This document shows positions 1 to 10,062 of a stretch of 64,000 nt of DNA, in pieces. The notes beneath the pieces were generated by a model. It saw nothing but the letters and a program-made list of their open reading frames with translations, was not told the DNA's origin and searched no databases. Positions within the stretch are counted from its first letter, which is position 1. Every line of letters begins with the position of its first letter. The DNA is from an uncultured Flavobacteriaceae bacterium (GTDB lineage: Bacteria; Bacteroidota; Bacteroidia; Flavobacteriales; Flavobacteriaceae): the NCBI GenBank assembly GCA_947501845.1, contig CANMXP010000006.1, forward strand, positions 124,001-188,000. The letters run 5' to 3'. A program made the translations under genes and the position numbers.

Positions 1-317
1 AAAACATTTGTTTTATACACTTGCTCAAAATCCTCCATAGAAGTTTCAGAAAAAGGCTTATTAAGTAATGCCCCTGCATTATTAATTAGAACGTCTACCT
101 GACTCCAATTAGAACTAACAAAGCTCTCTACTTTCTTATAGTCATCATTTTTACTTAAATCAAATGACAATGCTGTTACATTTTTTAATTGAAGGTTTTC
201 TATGGGTTCACTATTTCTGGATAATGCCAATACATGATGACCTGCTTCAGCAAATAATTGGACTAACTCGAAACCAATACCTCGGCTCGTTCCTGTTATG
301 ATAATGTTTTTACTCAT
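1..317 (-). CDS. SDR-family oxidoreductase, 3' part cut by window edge
   Basis: The visible 105 codons are the amino-terminal half of a short-chain dehydrogenase/reductase. A Rossmann nucleotide-binding motif TGTSRGIG lies at residues 8-15 and the structural NNAG motif at 79-82, both in the positions usual for classical SDRs. The active-site Tyr-x-x-x-Lys would lie beyond the window edge, so the substrate cannot be guessed. The start codon overlaps the last 8 bases of the upstream M28 peptidase gene (ATGAGTAA), so the two are probably translated from one message. Family assignment is firm; the specific reaction is unknown. Confidence 0.88.
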   Translation of the reverse strand, partial: MSKNIIITGTSRGIGFELVQLFAEAGHHVLALSRNSEPIENLQLKNVTALSFDLSKNDDYKKVESFVSSNWSQVDVLINNAGALLNKPFSETSMEDFEQVYKTNV

Positions 318-1308
318 TGTTCATTTTTATTTCTTTAGCTTCGGCATTGACCATACCTTCTAAAGCTGGGATCATTTTATTTATAAAAGAAGTCATATGG
401 TCAAAGTCCATTTTATCTGCTTCATCATCCACATGGTGGTAATAATCAAAGTTTGTAAAATCGAAAGTAGAAATCGCTTGTGCAGGTATTTTAAACGCGT
501 TGAAAAAAGGATAATTATCTGAGCGTTTAAATAAATTATATGCTTTGGCTTGCGGTAAATACCCAACGACATCATCTTTTACATAACTATTTAGTTTTTC
601 GGCCATATTTGTTTTATGATACCCTGTTATATATGCCATCGTTTCATTTTCTGCTCTGGGAACTCCTATCATCTCAAAGTTAATCATAGTATATAAATTA
701 AGCCCTTCTTCTTTTAATCGTTTTGCCAAATGTTCAGACCCTTTTAACCCGATTTCTTCGGCCGCATATAGTGTAAACAAAATACTTCGTTTATTACTTT
801 TTGATTTAGCAAAATACTTTGCCCATTCTAAAACAGCCACTGTACCAGAGGCATCATCGTTAGCCCCGTTAGCTATAGTATCTCCATTTACAGCTTCTGC
901 TGTACCAATATGGTCGTAATGGGCCCCTAATATTACAAATTCATTTTTCAGTTCTGGATCCTGCCCTTGAACATATCCTACGACGTTGTAACCAACAATC
1001 TCCTTTAAATTAAAACTATCTCGATAAGTTATAAAGTAAGGTTGAACCTCATTTTCTTTAAAAAAATTTTCAATAAAAACTGCCGCTTTTTCAATACCTA
1101 AGCTTCCCGTATTTCTTCCTTCCAGGTCATCTGAAGCTAAATATTCTAAACTCGATTTTACAGCTTCTTTTAAAACAACTGGTGTTGGCACGGTTTTAGA
1201 AATCGATACCACTTTTTCTGTATTTGTATTCTTTACTTCTGAAATCTTTTTTTGCGAGCCACACCCCAGAATTGTTATGGCTACTATAATACTTAGAAAA
1301 TTTCTCAT
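310..1308 (-). CDS. M28-family zinc aminopeptidase, lipoprotein
   Basis: This is a 332-residue peptidase of the M28 (aminopeptidase Y/S-like) family. A lipoprotein signal ends in ILGC with Cys16, so the enzyme should be anchored in the envelope and face the periplasm or surface. Zinc-ligand motifs are visible: HYDH at 130-133, NDDASG at 150-155 and AAEEIGLKGS at 182-191, with a final His in a YYHH motif near residue 290. The set of metal and general-base residues looks complete, so the enzyme should be active, probably clipping amino-terminal residues from imported peptides. It is followed with an 8-base overlap by the SDR gene. An insulating terminator lies upstream, between it and the pyruvate dehydrogenase genes. 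Confidence 0.9.
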   Translation of the reverse strand: MRNFLSIIVAITILGCGSQKKISEVKNTNTEKVVSISKTVPTPVVLKEAVKSSLEYLASDDLEGRNTGSLGIEKAAVFIENFFKENEVQPYFITYRDSFNLKEIVGYNVVGYVQGQDPELKNEFVILGAHYDHIGTAEAVNGDTIANGANDDASGTVAVLEWAKYFAKSKSNKRSILFTLYAAEEIGLKGSEHLAKRLKEEGLNLYTMINFEMIGVPRAENETMAYITGYHKTNMAEKLNSYVKDDVVGYLPQAKAYNLFKRSDNYPFFNAFKIPAQAISTFDFTNFDYYHHVDDEADKMDFDHMTSFINKMIPALEGMVNAEAKEIKMNNE

Positions 1309-1334
1309 AAAAATCTTATTAATCTTTAAAGATA

Positions 1335-1371
1335 AAAAAAACCTGTTTCAAATAACTGAAACAGGTTTTTA
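1335..1371 (-). terminator. Rho-independent terminator after pdhC
   Basis: A perfect 11-base stem (1340-1350 with 1357-1367, six-base loop) is followed on the minus strand by a run of T. It sits about 60 bases after the E2 stop codon and just before the M28 peptidase gene, so it should end the pdhA-pdhC message. Confidence 0.8.
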
Positions 1372-1427
1372 TATTTATGATTTCCACTTCGATAAACTAA
1401 GTGTTCAGAATAATAATTTAAATTGAA

Positions 1428-3044
1428 TTATACCAACATAGTTACTGGGTTTTCAATATACCCTTTTAATGTTTGTAAAAATTGTGCTCCTGTAGCTCCA
1501 TCAACGGTTCTATGGTCACATGCTAAAGATAGTTTCATGGTATTTCCAACAACTATTTTACCTTCTTTTACTACAGGTTTTTCAATAATATTTCCTACTG
1601 AAAGAATAGCTGAATTTGGCTGATTGATAATAGAAGTAAAACTTTCTATACCAAACATACCTAAATTAGAAACTGTAAAGGTACTACCTTCCATTTCAGC
1701 TGGTGTTAACTTCTTGTTTCTAGCTTTTCCTGCCAATTCTTTTACGGCTGCTCCAATTTGTGGTAATGATTGCTCGTTTGCAAATTTAACCACAGGAACT
1801 ACCAATCCGTCTGGAACAGCTACTGCTACACCAACATGAACATGATTGTTTAATCGCATTTTATCAGCAAACCATTGTGAATTTACTTGTGGATGCTGTT
1901 TCAACGCTAAGGCACAAGCCTTAACAACAATATCGTTATATGATATTTTTGTATCTGGAATAGAGTTGAATTGTTTACGGAACGCTATAGCATTTTCCAT
2001 ATCAAACTCTACATTTAAATAATAATGTGGTGCGGTAAACTTAGAATTCGTTAATGCTTTAGCAATAGCTTTACGCATTTGCGAATTAGTTACCTCATCA
2101 AAATCTTCTTGTCCTGTTGGTACAAACTTGCCAACAGATGCTCCAGAAGCAGCTGGCACAAAATTCTCAACATCTTGTTTAATGATACGTCCGTTTTCAC
2201 CAGAACCTTGAACTTGAGATAAATTAATACCTTTTTCTTCTGCTATCTTTTTAGCTAATGGCGATGCATATATACGTCCACCATTTGAAGATGTCGCTGG
2301 TTTACTTGGTTTTGCTGAGCTTTGTTTAACTTCAGCTTTAGGAGCTTCAACTTTTGGAGCCTCTTTTTTAGGTGCTTCTTCAGTTTTTGCTGAATCTGAA
2401 GCTACTTTAAAGTTACTTGCTACATTGGCAACATCAGTTCCCGCTGGACCAATAATAGCTAATAAGTCATCTACTTTTGCAGAATCTCCTTCTTGCAGTC
2501 CTACATAAAGTAGTGTGCCTGCTTGAAACGATTCAAACTCCATCGTGGCTTTATCCGTTTCAATTTCGGCCAATATATCACCTTCTTCAACAACATCTCC
2601 TACTTTTTTAAGCCATGTTGCAACAGTTCCTTCTTCCATGGTGTCACTTAAGCGTGGCATGGTTACAACTATAACGCCTTCTGGCAGTTCAACTTCGCTC
2701 ACCGCTTCTTCGTTTGAAGTTGATTCAGCAGCTTCAATTGGCTCAGTTTCTTCTTTTACTTCAGTGGATGCACTATCACCACTTAATAAAGCGGTTATAT
2801 CTTCACCATCATCTCCAATAATGGCTAATAATTCATCTACTTTGGTTGTTTCTCCTTCTTGAACACCTATATGGAGTAAAGTCCCTTCGTTAAAAGACTC
2901 AAACTCCATAGTGGCTTTATCCGTTTCTATTTCCGCAAGAATATCGCCTTCTTCAACTTTATCGCCCACTTTTTTTAACCAAGCTGCAACCGTTCCTTCT
3001 TCCATCGTGTCGCTTAAACGCGGCATATTTATTACTATAGCCAT
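1428..3044 (-). CDS. pdhC: Pyruvate dehydrogenase complex E2, dihydrolipoamide acetyltransferase
   Basis: This 538-residue protein forms the core of the pyruvate dehydrogenase complex and transfers the acetyl group from lipoamide to CoA in the cytoplasm. Two lipoyl domains are present, with the modified lysines in ETDKATMEF motifs at Lys43 and Lys165. A Pro/Ala/Lys-rich linker follows, then a peripheral subunit-binding domain (about 259-295) and the catalytic domain, with the DHRTVDG active-site motif near 510-516. The gene starts 3 bases after the E1-alpha stop, so both are translated together. E1-beta and E3 are not encoded next to it. A two-lipoyl layout is common for this enzyme in Flavobacteriia. 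Confidence 0.96.
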   Translation of the reverse strand: MAIVINMPRLSDTMEEGTVAAWLKKVGDKVEEGDILAEIETDKATMEFESFNEGTLLHIGVQEGETTKVDELLAIIGDDGEDITALLSGDSASTEVKEETEPIEAAESTSNEEAVSEVELPEGVIVVTMPRLSDTMEEGTVATWLKKVGDVVEEGDILAEIETDKATMEFESFQAGTLLYVGLQEGDSAKVDDLLAIIGPAGTDVANVASNFKVASDSAKTEEAPKKEAPKVEAPKAEVKQSSAKPSKPATSSNGGRIYASPLAKKIAEEKGINLSQVQGSGENGRIIKQDVENFVPAASGASVGKFVPTGQEDFDEVTNSQMRKAIAKALTNSKFTAPHYYLNVEFDMENAIAFRKQFNSIPDTKISYNDIVVKACALALKQHPQVNSQWFADKMRLNNHVHVGVAVAVPDGLVVPVVKFANEQSLPQIGAAVKELAGKARNKKLTPAEMEGSTFTVSNLGMFGIESFTSIINQPNSAILSVGNIIEKPVVKEGKIVVGNTMKLSLACDHRTVDGATGAQFLQTLKGYIENPVTMLV

Positions 3045-3047
3045 AGC

Positions 3048-4046
3048 TTATAATTTATGTTGTATAAATGGATAATCTTCTTGTTCGTAAACCATATCGT
3101 AGAGCTGTTGCACTTCTGGAAATGGAGATTCTTCAGCAAATTTTTCACATTCTGCTACTTTATCTTTTACGCGTTTATCAATCACTTTTAAATCATCTGC
3201 AGATGCATATTTCTTTTCTAGAATAACATCTTTAACTTGAGTTATTGGATCTATTTTTTTGTACTCTTCAACTTCATCTTTAGTTCTATAATGCTGAGCA
3301 TCACTCATAGAATGCCCTCTGTAACGATAAGTTTTCAGTTCTAAAAATGTTGGTCCACCACCTTTACGTGCGCGTTGTATCGCTTCATCAAAAGCTTCAG
3401 CCACTTTTATAGGATTCATACCATCGACTGGTCCACAAGGCATTTCATAGCCTTTCCCTAATTTCCAAACTTCAGAATGGTTTGCTGTACGCTCTACCGA
3501 TGTTCCCATGGCATAGCCATTGTTTTCACAAACAAACACAACTGGAAGATTCCAAAGCATTGCTAAATTAAAAGTCTCGTGAAGCGAACCTTGTCTAGCA
3601 GCACCATCACCAAAACAACATAGAGTTACGGCATCACTATCATGATATTTATCACCAAAAGCGATACCTGCTCCCAAAGGAATTTGGCCTCCTACAATAC
3701 CATGACCTCCATAAAAACGATGTTCTTTGGAAAAGATATGCATAGAACCTCCCATACCTTTAGAAGTCCCAGTAACCTTTCCAAATAATTCTGCCATAAC
3801 ACGCTTAGGGTCTACACCCATACCTATTGGCTGCACATGGTTTCTATAAGCTGTAATCATTTTATCTTTAGTCAAATCCATAGCATGTAAAGCGCCTGCT
3901 AAAACTGCTTCTTGACCATTATACAAATGGAGAAACCCTCTTACTTTTTGTTGTATATAAACAGCTGCCAGTTTATCTTCAAACTTTCTCCAAAACAGCA
4001 TATCCTCATACCATTTTAGGTACGTTTCTTTAGTGATTTTTTGCAT
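3048..4046 (-). CDS. pdhA: Pyruvate dehydrogenase E1 component, alpha subunit
   Basis: This 332-residue protein is the thiamine-diphosphate-binding alpha chain of a heterotetrameric pyruvate dehydrogenase. The ThDP signature begins GDGAARQG and ends in the ENN triplet about 30 residues later. The phosphorylation-loop region with YRGHSMSD is also clear. It needs a beta subunit, which is not in this window. The gene is the first of a two-gene unit with E2 and is preceded by a near-perfect Bacteroidota promoter (4078-4106), which suggests strong constitutive expression. Confidence 0.96.
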   Translation of the reverse strand: MQKITKETYLKWYEDMLFWRKFEDKLAAVYIQQKVRGFLHLYNGQEAVLAGALHAMDLTKDKMITAYRNHVQPIGMGVDPKRVMAELFGKVTGTSKGMGGSMHIFSKEHRFYGGHGIVGGQIPLGAGIAFGDKYHDSDAVTLCCFGDGAARQGSLHETFNLAMLWNLPVVFVCENNGYAMGTSVERTANHSEVWKLGKGYEMPCGPVDGMNPIKVAEAFDEAIQRARKGGGPTFLELKTYRYRGHSMSDAQHYRTKDEVEEYKKIDPITQVKDVILEKKYASADDLKVIDKRVKDKVAECEKFAEESPFPEVQQLYDMVYEQEDYPFIQHKL

Positions 4047-4077
4047 CGACTAATATTAGGTTTTAATTAAGCAAATA

Positions 4078-4106
4078 CAAAAGTAATACATTGGCGGTTA
4101 TTGCAA
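4078..4106 (-). promoter_or_regulatory. Promoter of pdhA-pdhC
   Basis: On the minus strand TTG (4106-4104) is separated by exactly 18 bases from TACTTTTG (4085-4078). This matches the Bacteroidota consensus TTG-N17-23-TAnnTTTG. The element lies about 30 bases before the pdhA start codon. Confidence 0.75.
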
Positions 4107-4222
4107 AAACGTAAATTCATTAAAGTAAAAAAAATATCAAAAAAAAAACGCTTAACAGGCAATATTGCTTTTTTGACATTTTTTTATATCGAATGTTATG
4201 GTATTTAAAAAAAAGTATAAAT

Positions 4223-4705
4223 TCAAAGCACTGATTTATCAAAAACTAAGGGCAATAAGTTTTCAAGAGAATTAGATTTAGCTATTTTCCCTGTTTCTCC
4301 CATGAAATAAATTTCTATAGGGGCATTTTGTTTTATTTCATATTCTGCTATCGCTTGCCTGCATGCACCACAAGGTGGAATAGGTTTCGATGTTTGATTG
4401 TTTTTCGAGCCTGCAGAAATAGCTATTCGGAGTATCTTTGCATTTGGGTATTGAGAACCTGCATAGTAAATTGCTGTACGCTCTGCACATAACCCTGACG
4501 GATACGATGCATTTTCTTGATTATTACCTGTAATTATTTCACCATTATCCAGTAACAATGCTGCTCCAACATAAAAGCTTGAATAAGGAGCATAGGCATT
4601 TTTGCGTGCTTCAAAAGCTTTTTGCATAAGTAAAATGCCTTCCTTGGGGAGTTCATCTAAATCCTGATATATATATAATGTACTCTCTATTTTTATTTCC
4701 TTCAT
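4223..4705 (-). CDS. cdd: Cytidine deaminase
   Basis: This is a small zinc enzyme that deaminates cytidine and deoxycytidine to uridine forms for pyrimidine salvage. With the chosen start it has 160 residues. The zinc site is complete: Cys73-Ala-Glu75 (CAE motif, Glu75 as proton shuttle) and PCGACR with Cys112 and Cys115. An ATG 30 bases further upstream (4735) is in frame, but it lies inside the porV terminator stem, so the start at 4705 is preferred. The gene sits between porV and pdhA, all on the minus strand. Confidence 0.93.
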   Translation of the reverse strand: MKEIKIESTLYIYQDLDELPKEGILLMQKAFEARKNAYAPYSSFYVGAALLLDNGEIITGNNQENASYPSGLCAERTAIYYAGSQYPNAKILRIAISAGSKNNQTSKPIPPCGACRQAIAEYEIKQNAPIEIYFMGETGKIAKSNSLENLLPLVFDKSVL

Positions 4706-4733
4706 ATTTTTAAATTTACGAAATATTATAAAC

Positions 4734-4770
4734 AAAAAAACTATTGCCCAATATGAACAATAGTTTTTAA
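4734..4770 (-). terminator. Terminator after porV
   Basis: The sequence AACTATTG pairs with CAATAGTT across an 11-base loop, flanked by A and T runs so that it could work in both directions. It lies about 30 bases after the porV stop codon and should separate porV from cdd. Confidence 0.75.
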
Positions 4771-4796
4771 ATATATAAGAATTATTTAGTTGCTAA

Positions 4797-5999
4797 TTAA
4801 TACTCATTATACGTATCTGCTCCAATGTTAAAGGTTAAAGAGAAACGCAATGTATTTTCTAAAGGACTTTGTACTTTTGATGCCGAAAACAAGTACGACA
4901 GGTCAATATTTACAATATTCGCTTTGAAACCAGCTCCTAATGCTAAAAATTTTCTAGCGCCTTTATCTTCACTTTCGTTAAAATATCCTGTTCTAAATGC
5001 AAAAGAATCCTGATAAACGTACTCGGCTCCTAATGCCCATGTAAACTCTTTCAACTCTTCACTAAAACCATCTGGTGCATCACCAAACGATTGAAACATT
5101 CCTGTTAAAAAACTCACATCTGGATCTTTACCTTCTACTATAATAGTTGGCTCATCGGTATCCTGATTTTGGTCACCATCTGTATCAACATAACCATAAA
5201 CAGGTGGTGTTGGTACTAATAATTTTCCTATTTCTGCTGTAACGGCAACTTTATTATAATCATCAAATATAAAGTCGAACCCTCCTCCTAAACGTAAGTT
5301 TGTAGGTTGAAAATTCTCTATACCACCTTCATCATATTTAAATTTTGGACCTATATTTTGAATGGCAAATCCTGCTCGCCAACGACCATTAAAATCGGCA
5401 TAAGCTTCCTCCTCGCTTTGATAATAACCTGAAATATCTACACCAAATGTACTTGCTGGTTTAGCATCTCCATCAACTCCATCTAATTTTAAATCTGATC
5501 TTAGGTAACGCATTGCTACAGACATAGCAAATTGATCCGATAGCCTCAAGGCATAGGAAGCGTCTATAGTAAGCTCATTAGGTCTTTGTATTAATGCCGT
5601 AGAAAATTCGTCGGTTACAAACTCAATATCTCCTAAAGAAAAATATTTTAAACTTGCTGCAAATGCACTACGTTCGTCTAAACGATTAAAATAAGTAACA
5701 TTTCCTAAAAAAATATCGTTAACCAATTTACTCAAGTAAGGCGTATAACTTACCCCGATACCTGATTTAGTTTCTGAAAACACATATTTAGATGAGTTCC
5801 ATTGTTGTGAAAAGGCATCAACAGAAGTTGCTACCCCCATATCTCCCATAGCTGCAGCTCTTGCGTCTGGTGCTATTAAAACAAATGGCACACCTGTTGT
5901 TATAACTCTTCTATCTTGGTTTGGAAAAATAATTGTTTCTTGAGCATTTAGTTTTAGCACAAAAACAAAAGCTAATATTATTAATATTTTATTCTTCAT
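4797..5999 (-). CDS. porV: Type IX secretion outer membrane protein PorV (LptO)
   Basis: This 400-residue protein has a signal peptide (about residues 1-19, ending LNAQ) and the features of the FadL-like 14-strand barrel PorV. PorV receives cargo proteins from the type IX translocon and hands them to the sortase PorU for removal of the C-terminal signal and surface attachment. The amino-terminal stretch around PDARAAAMGDMGVATS is characteristic of the family, and the chain ends in the beta-strand pattern of an outer membrane barrel. It lies 99 bases downstream of porU on the same strand, the arrangement usual in Flavobacteriaceae, and has its own terminator. Confidence 0.93.
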   Translation of the reverse strand: MKNKILIILAFVFVLKLNAQETIIFPNQDRRVITTGVPFVLIAPDARAAAMGDMGVATSVDAFSQQWNSSKYVFSETKSGIGVSYTPYLSKLVNDIFLGNVTYFNRLDERSAFAASLKYFSLGDIEFVTDEFSTALIQRPNELTIDASYALRLSDQFAMSVAMRYLRSDLKLDGVDGDAKPASTFGVDISGYYQSEEEAYADFNGRWRAGFAIQNIGPKFKYDEGGIENFQPTNLRLGGGFDFIFDDYNKVAVTAEIGKLLVPTPPVYGYVDTDGDQNQDTDEPTIIVEGKDPDVSFLTGMFQSFGDAPDGFSEELKEFTWALGAEYVYQDSFAFRTGYFNESEDKGARKFLALGAGFKANIVNIDLSYLFSASKVQSPLENTLRFSLTFNIGADTYNEY

Positions 6000-6098
6000 G
6001 TATCAAATTTAGTTAACAAATATAATTTTTATTTTAAAACCCATCCGTGTTTAACTAGTAACTTATTCAAATATTCGACAACAAACAATTAAATACCA

Positions 6099-9000
6099 TT
6101 ACAATATGACAAGTTTTTCTATTTTTTCTACTTTTTTATTTAATAAGTTCGAATGAACCGTAAGCTTATAAATATAGACACCTTTACCTATTTTATCTCC
6201 AAAATCATCTCTACCATCCCAAACAATGTCTCTAGACAATGAGCTAGTTGTTTTTATACCTCCAGTTGTTTGCCCATTAATAGTCCTTACCAGTTTTCCT
6301 GAGACAGTGAATATTTGTATAGAAACGTCTAAAGGCTCCGAACTATTGTGGTTAAACCAAAATTCTGTATAATTTACGAAAGGATTTGGATAATTAAGCA
6401 CATTATTTATCACCAAGTCTTGATCTTTATCGAATACAACAAATTGAATTTCAGATGTTGAAGAATTATTATAGACATCCCAAGCTTTTAAAGTTAATGT
6501 ATGAAGTCCAGGCTCTAAGTCCCTAAATGGGTAGCTCACAACACCTTTTTGATAATCGTCTACTTCTGTTTGGTAATAATCGTTGAGAATTACTGGATTT
6601 GTTTCATCGCCATCTATTATTGCTACGATATCATGCCCAATCCCACTTGCTGTATTAATACCATTGGCATCTTCCATTTTAGCTAATAATGTGGGAGACT
6701 CATTTGTTATACCTCCTGATACAAAGTTCTCATCATTCATATATAACGTAATAACTGGCCCTATATCATCTGCTACTGCATTTTCATTTACCCCACCTAT
6801 TCTAACCGTATTAACACTCGCTCCAGATTGATCTTGGAACGATGCTGTATTTTTCGAATAAAAACTTACTTTTCCAAATCCTACAGGAATACCTATATCC
6901 TTTGGTACTACAAAATCAAACTCAAATTGTCCATCTTTCACAGATGCTTGTCCCCTGAATATAATTTCTCCAAGGGTTTCAAAATTTAATCTTACAGTTT
7001 GTCCACCATTTTGAACACCGTCATTTGCCAATGTTTGCCTGTTTATTGATTTATCATAGATTGTTGTTGATAGTGTTCCGGTGTAATTAGGTATTAAATT
7101 TCCAGAAACATCAACTACCTCTCCAGCTAATTTCACATAACTTAATGCTTTTAATGTATCTGTAGCCTGGGCAATAGGCACATCATTAATTTCCGTTAAT
7201 CGAATATTAGGTTTTGGAAATGCTAATTTCATAGCTGGGTCTCCAATAAAAAAGACCAAACGCCTTTGAGAATTATTGGATATTAAAGGATCATTTTTTG
7301 TCAGTCTCAATGCTTCAGCCATCGACGGATATTCATAATCCTCATAAATGTCATTATCACTATAAGAGAACAAATATTGTCCAAACTCTCTATTAAAATT
7401 AATCCCAAAAGTAACAAATACCTGCCTAGTGGTTGTAATTAATCCAACAGCTCCTGCTTGTTTATTCCAGAAAGTAAACTCGCCCGCAGTCTCCCTTAAT
7501 GGGTTATCAAACTTAGTAAACTCACAGGTAACAGTTACAAAACAATTAAGCCTGCAAAAATTACGAAAGCTATTAATGTCAGGCTTTAATAATATACGTT
7601 CTGCTGCCAAACCTTCTTCTCCTCCATGACCAAAATAATTTACCACCAAGGCCCCGTTATCAATGGCGTCGGCTATTTCTGAAGTGACATCTGGATATCT
7701 GTCCCCTCCAGCAGATGTCTCTTGTTGAAATGCATCAGAATGTATTTTTATAACATTTATAAATGGTTTTTCTTGTGTTACCCTATTCCCAATTTGATCT
7801 GTAGTTTCCTGCAAGCCTACTGGTATATCATTATCAGGATCATCAGATATAACCACAAAATTATTGCGCCAACTTCCAAAAGCTTCTTTTACGTAATACG
7901 ATTCTATTTTATCCACCATCTCTTTAGCGCGTTGTGGCGTATCTGCTAAAATTCTGCCTACGGCAATATCCAGTCTATCACTTACTACCATAGTACCCTC
8001 ATTAGTATCCATCATACCATAAAAATCATCAGAAATAAATGAGCTGGTTAGATTAAAACTATTATAAGAGTGCCACGAAGGAACGATATTTGTATTGTTT
8101 GGAATTCTATCTTTATAATCAAAAGAGCCGTCACCAAACAAGCATACATATTTTATCCTGTTTTCTGGTGTACTGGCATTATCATAAACATACTTAATAA
8201 GGTTTCTAATCGCTCCAATATCTTGGTTCCCCGAACTAAATTCATTGTAAATCTCATCTAGCCCAAATACTTTAACGTTTAAATTATTTTGTGTTCTATT
8301 TATGTTTGCTAAGCGTTCTGCTTCATTATACATGTTATTGGGAGCCACTATAATATAGTCTACATCCTGAAATACGCCTTGACTGTTTTGAAAAACGCTT
8401 CCTTTTATATTTTGATTATTAATTGTTGTTTTTGAATCTATCTTCGGTTCAAAATAATCTAAAGGAGTTACTGCTACGAAGGTTTTTAAGCTCCCTAAAG
8501 CAGAAGTGAAACTAAGACTAGAAGCTCCATCTGAGTTTATATAGTTCGAAACATTATATATATCGGTTATATCCCAAATTTCTGAAACTTGCGATGTATT
8601 GGTAATATTATATTGCCCTATGCCCGATATGGAGGCAACTTCACTGTTTTTAAATTGAAATTGTTTGTCAGAAAAATTTAGTGAACGTGTAGCTTCTATT
8701 GATATATAATCTAAATAAGCTTGCGTACTAGGATTTCCTTGGTTATCAAAATTAAGACCTACTTCTATTTTCGAACTGCTGACATTAACATTACTATTGA
8801 ATGAGGCCTGACTTGCCAAATTAGGAGATGTCGAACCACTCATGTTTAATGTTGAAACTGGTGCTCCATTCACAGTTACTTCTATCGTACTCAATGTTGT
8901 GGATGCTGCAGCCGTATATACTCTTAGGTTTATAGGTTCAGATGTCACTAAATCTGGAAAATCAAATTCAAAAACTTTATTATTATCTACATCAAACTTG

Positions 9001-9989
9001 TCACCAAACCAGCGCCTCCCCAAAAAAGCTATATTATGCTCATCGATTTCGTGGAATTTATAATCTTCAAATGTATTGATAACTAAATCTACGGTTCCTG
9101 ATGGCTGAATAAATTGTTGAATCCGTTTACCTAAACCAGAACTAACATTTATATAATAATAGGTCTTATCTGTATAGCAATTTATATTCGTATTACTCTC
9201 AGCATTATACGCCTTAGGCCCTTGAGCATAAAACAAAATATAATCCTCATTGTTAAAAACACCATCTTCTTCTCCTACAAATTTTATTGCATTTTCAGGA
9301 ACATCGAAAGGATATGCTACCGAATTAGAATAGGGTATCATGCGGCCTCCATGCCCATATAATTTTATATTTCTAGGGTCTACACTGTTTACATTGACTC
9401 CTAAACGTTGTAAAAAACTTTTTGACAATCTAAAAACACCTGTTTCATCAACATAAAATCGGTACCATTCTCCCGAGCTTAATGCCGAATTACTAATAAC
9501 TTTAGATGTATTGAAGCCTTTTCCTAGCGAAGTTATCCTATTATTAACCGTTCCATTTTTGTAGTCTAACTGAAATGAAACAACTTTTTTATAACCATTT
9601 CTAGAATCCTTAATAATAGGTGAAAGTTCAAAAAACACATATTGCTTACCTCTCACCTTAGAGTTTTTTAAGCTGAACTTTAATTTATTCGGAATCTTAT
9701 TTAAATCTAAATCTTTTAAACTTGTTCTAGAAATTGGTGCATACACAACATTATTAATAACTGCTGAAGATTCGTTTACCAAGCTATTCGTTTTCCACTG
9801 GTCTACAAATAATACACCTTCTTCAAAACCATAGGTGAAATTTCCGCTATTAAAAGAAGGTATTTCAATTTTATAATTTCCTCCAGAAATTGTTTTAGAA
9901 TCCTCCCAAGTAAGAGCATATCTTTTTTGTTGCGTAAATACAACTGTACAGACACTAAAAAACAATAAGAATAATGTTTTCTTTTTCAT
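6099..9989 (-). CDS. porU: Type IX secretion sortase PorU
   Basis: This 1296-residue protein is a gingipain-like (C25) cysteine peptidase that cuts the C-terminal domain from type IX cargo and links the cargo to the surface. A signal peptide is present (about residues 1-19). The catalytic His788 lies in YFGHGGEE and Cys822 in VTVTCEF, 34 residues apart. The protein ends in its own CTD-like fold beginning YPNPF and finishing KIEKLVIL. A more upstream in-frame ATG (10106) would bury the signal peptide behind 39 hydrophobic residues, so the start at 9989 is chosen. It faces gldJ across a shared control region. Confidence 0.94.
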   Translation of the reverse strand: MKKKTLFLLFFSVCTVVFTQQKRYALTWEDSKTISGGNYKIEIPSFNSGNFTYGFEEGVLFVDQWKTNSLVNESSAVINNVVYAPISRTSLKDLDLNKIPNKLKFSLKNSKVRGKQYVFFELSPIIKDSRNGYKKVVSFQLDYKNGTVNNRITSLGKGFNTSKVISNSALSSGEWYRFYVDETGVFRLSKSFLQRLGVNVNSVDPRNIKLYGHGGRMIPYSNSVAYPFDVPENAIKFVGEEDGVFNNEDYILFYAQGPKAYNAESNTNINCYTDKTYYYINVSSGLGKRIQQFIQPSGTVDLVINTFEDYKFHEIDEHNIAFLGRRWFGDKFDVDNNKVFEFDFPDLVTSEPINLRVYTAAASTTLSTIEVTVNGAPVSTLNMSGSTSPNLASQASFNSNVNVSSSKIEVGLNFDNQGNPSTQAYLDYISIEATRSLNFSDKQFQFKNSEVASISGIGQYNITNTSQVSEIWDITDIYNVSNYINSDGASSLSFTSALGSLKTFVAVTPLDYFEPKIDSKTTINNQNIKGSVFQNSQGVFQDVDYIIVAPNNMYNEAERLANINRTQNNLNVKVFGLDEIYNEFSSGNQDIGAIRNLIKYVYDNASTPENRIKYVCLFGDGSFDYKDRIPNNTNIVPSWHSYNSFNLTSSFISDDFYGMMDTNEGTMVVSDRLDIAVGRILADTPQRAKEMVDKIESYYVKEAFGSWRNNFVVISDDPDNDIPVGLQETTDQIGNRVTQEKPFINVIKIHSDAFQQETSAGGDRYPDVTSEIADAIDNGALVVNYFGHGGEEGLAAERILLKPDINSFRNFCRLNCFVTVTCEFTKFDNPLRETAGEFTFWNKQAGAVGLITTTRQVFVTFGINFNREFGQYLFSYSDNDIYEDYEYPSMAEALRLTKNDPLISNNSQRRLVFFIGDPAMKLAFPKPNIRLTEINDVPIAQATDTLKALSYVKLAGEVVDVSGNLIPNYTGTLSTTIYDKSINRQTLANDGVQNGGQTVRLNFETLGEIIFRGQASVKDGQFEFDFVVPKDIGIPVGFGKVSFYSKNTASFQDQSGASVNTVRIGGVNENAVADDIGPVITLYMNDENFVSGGITNESPTLLAKMEDANGINTASGIGHDIVAIIDGDETNPVILNDYYQTEVDDYQKGVVSYPFRDLEPGLHTLTLKAWDVYNNSSTSEIQFVVFDKDQDLVINNVLNYPNPFVNYTEFWFNHNSSEPLDVSIQIFTVSGKLVRTINGQTTGGIKTTSSLSRDIVWDGRDDFGDKIGKGVYIYKLTVHSNLLNKKVEKIEKLVIL

Positions 9990-10054
9990 CGTTAAAAACA
10001 ACGTAGTTATAGCTGTGTTATTATTAAAAAAAATAACAATTTTAAAAACTGCAT

Positions 10055-10062
10055 CAAAAATA
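10055..10062 (-). promoter_or_regulatory. Candidate -7 element for porU
   Basis: TATTTTTG on the minus strand matches TAnnTTTG and lies 66 bases before the chosen porU start. No well-spaced TTG is seen upstream, so this is a weak call. Confidence 0.4.

Noticed and set aside
1385-1403. Possible decayed REP-like repeat after pdhC (CACTTCGATAAACTAAGTG)
   Set aside because: Only the outer bases resemble the motif; the core CTGAGC is lost, so it is not counted.
2545-2862. 105-codon Ser/Thr-rich frame opposite pdhC
   Set aside because: The composition is the antisense of the acidic linker and lipoyl domain; no start signal.
4706-4735. Ten-codon upstream extension of cytidine deaminase
   Set aside because: The ATG at 4735 lies in the terminator stem of porV and the extension does not match the family start.
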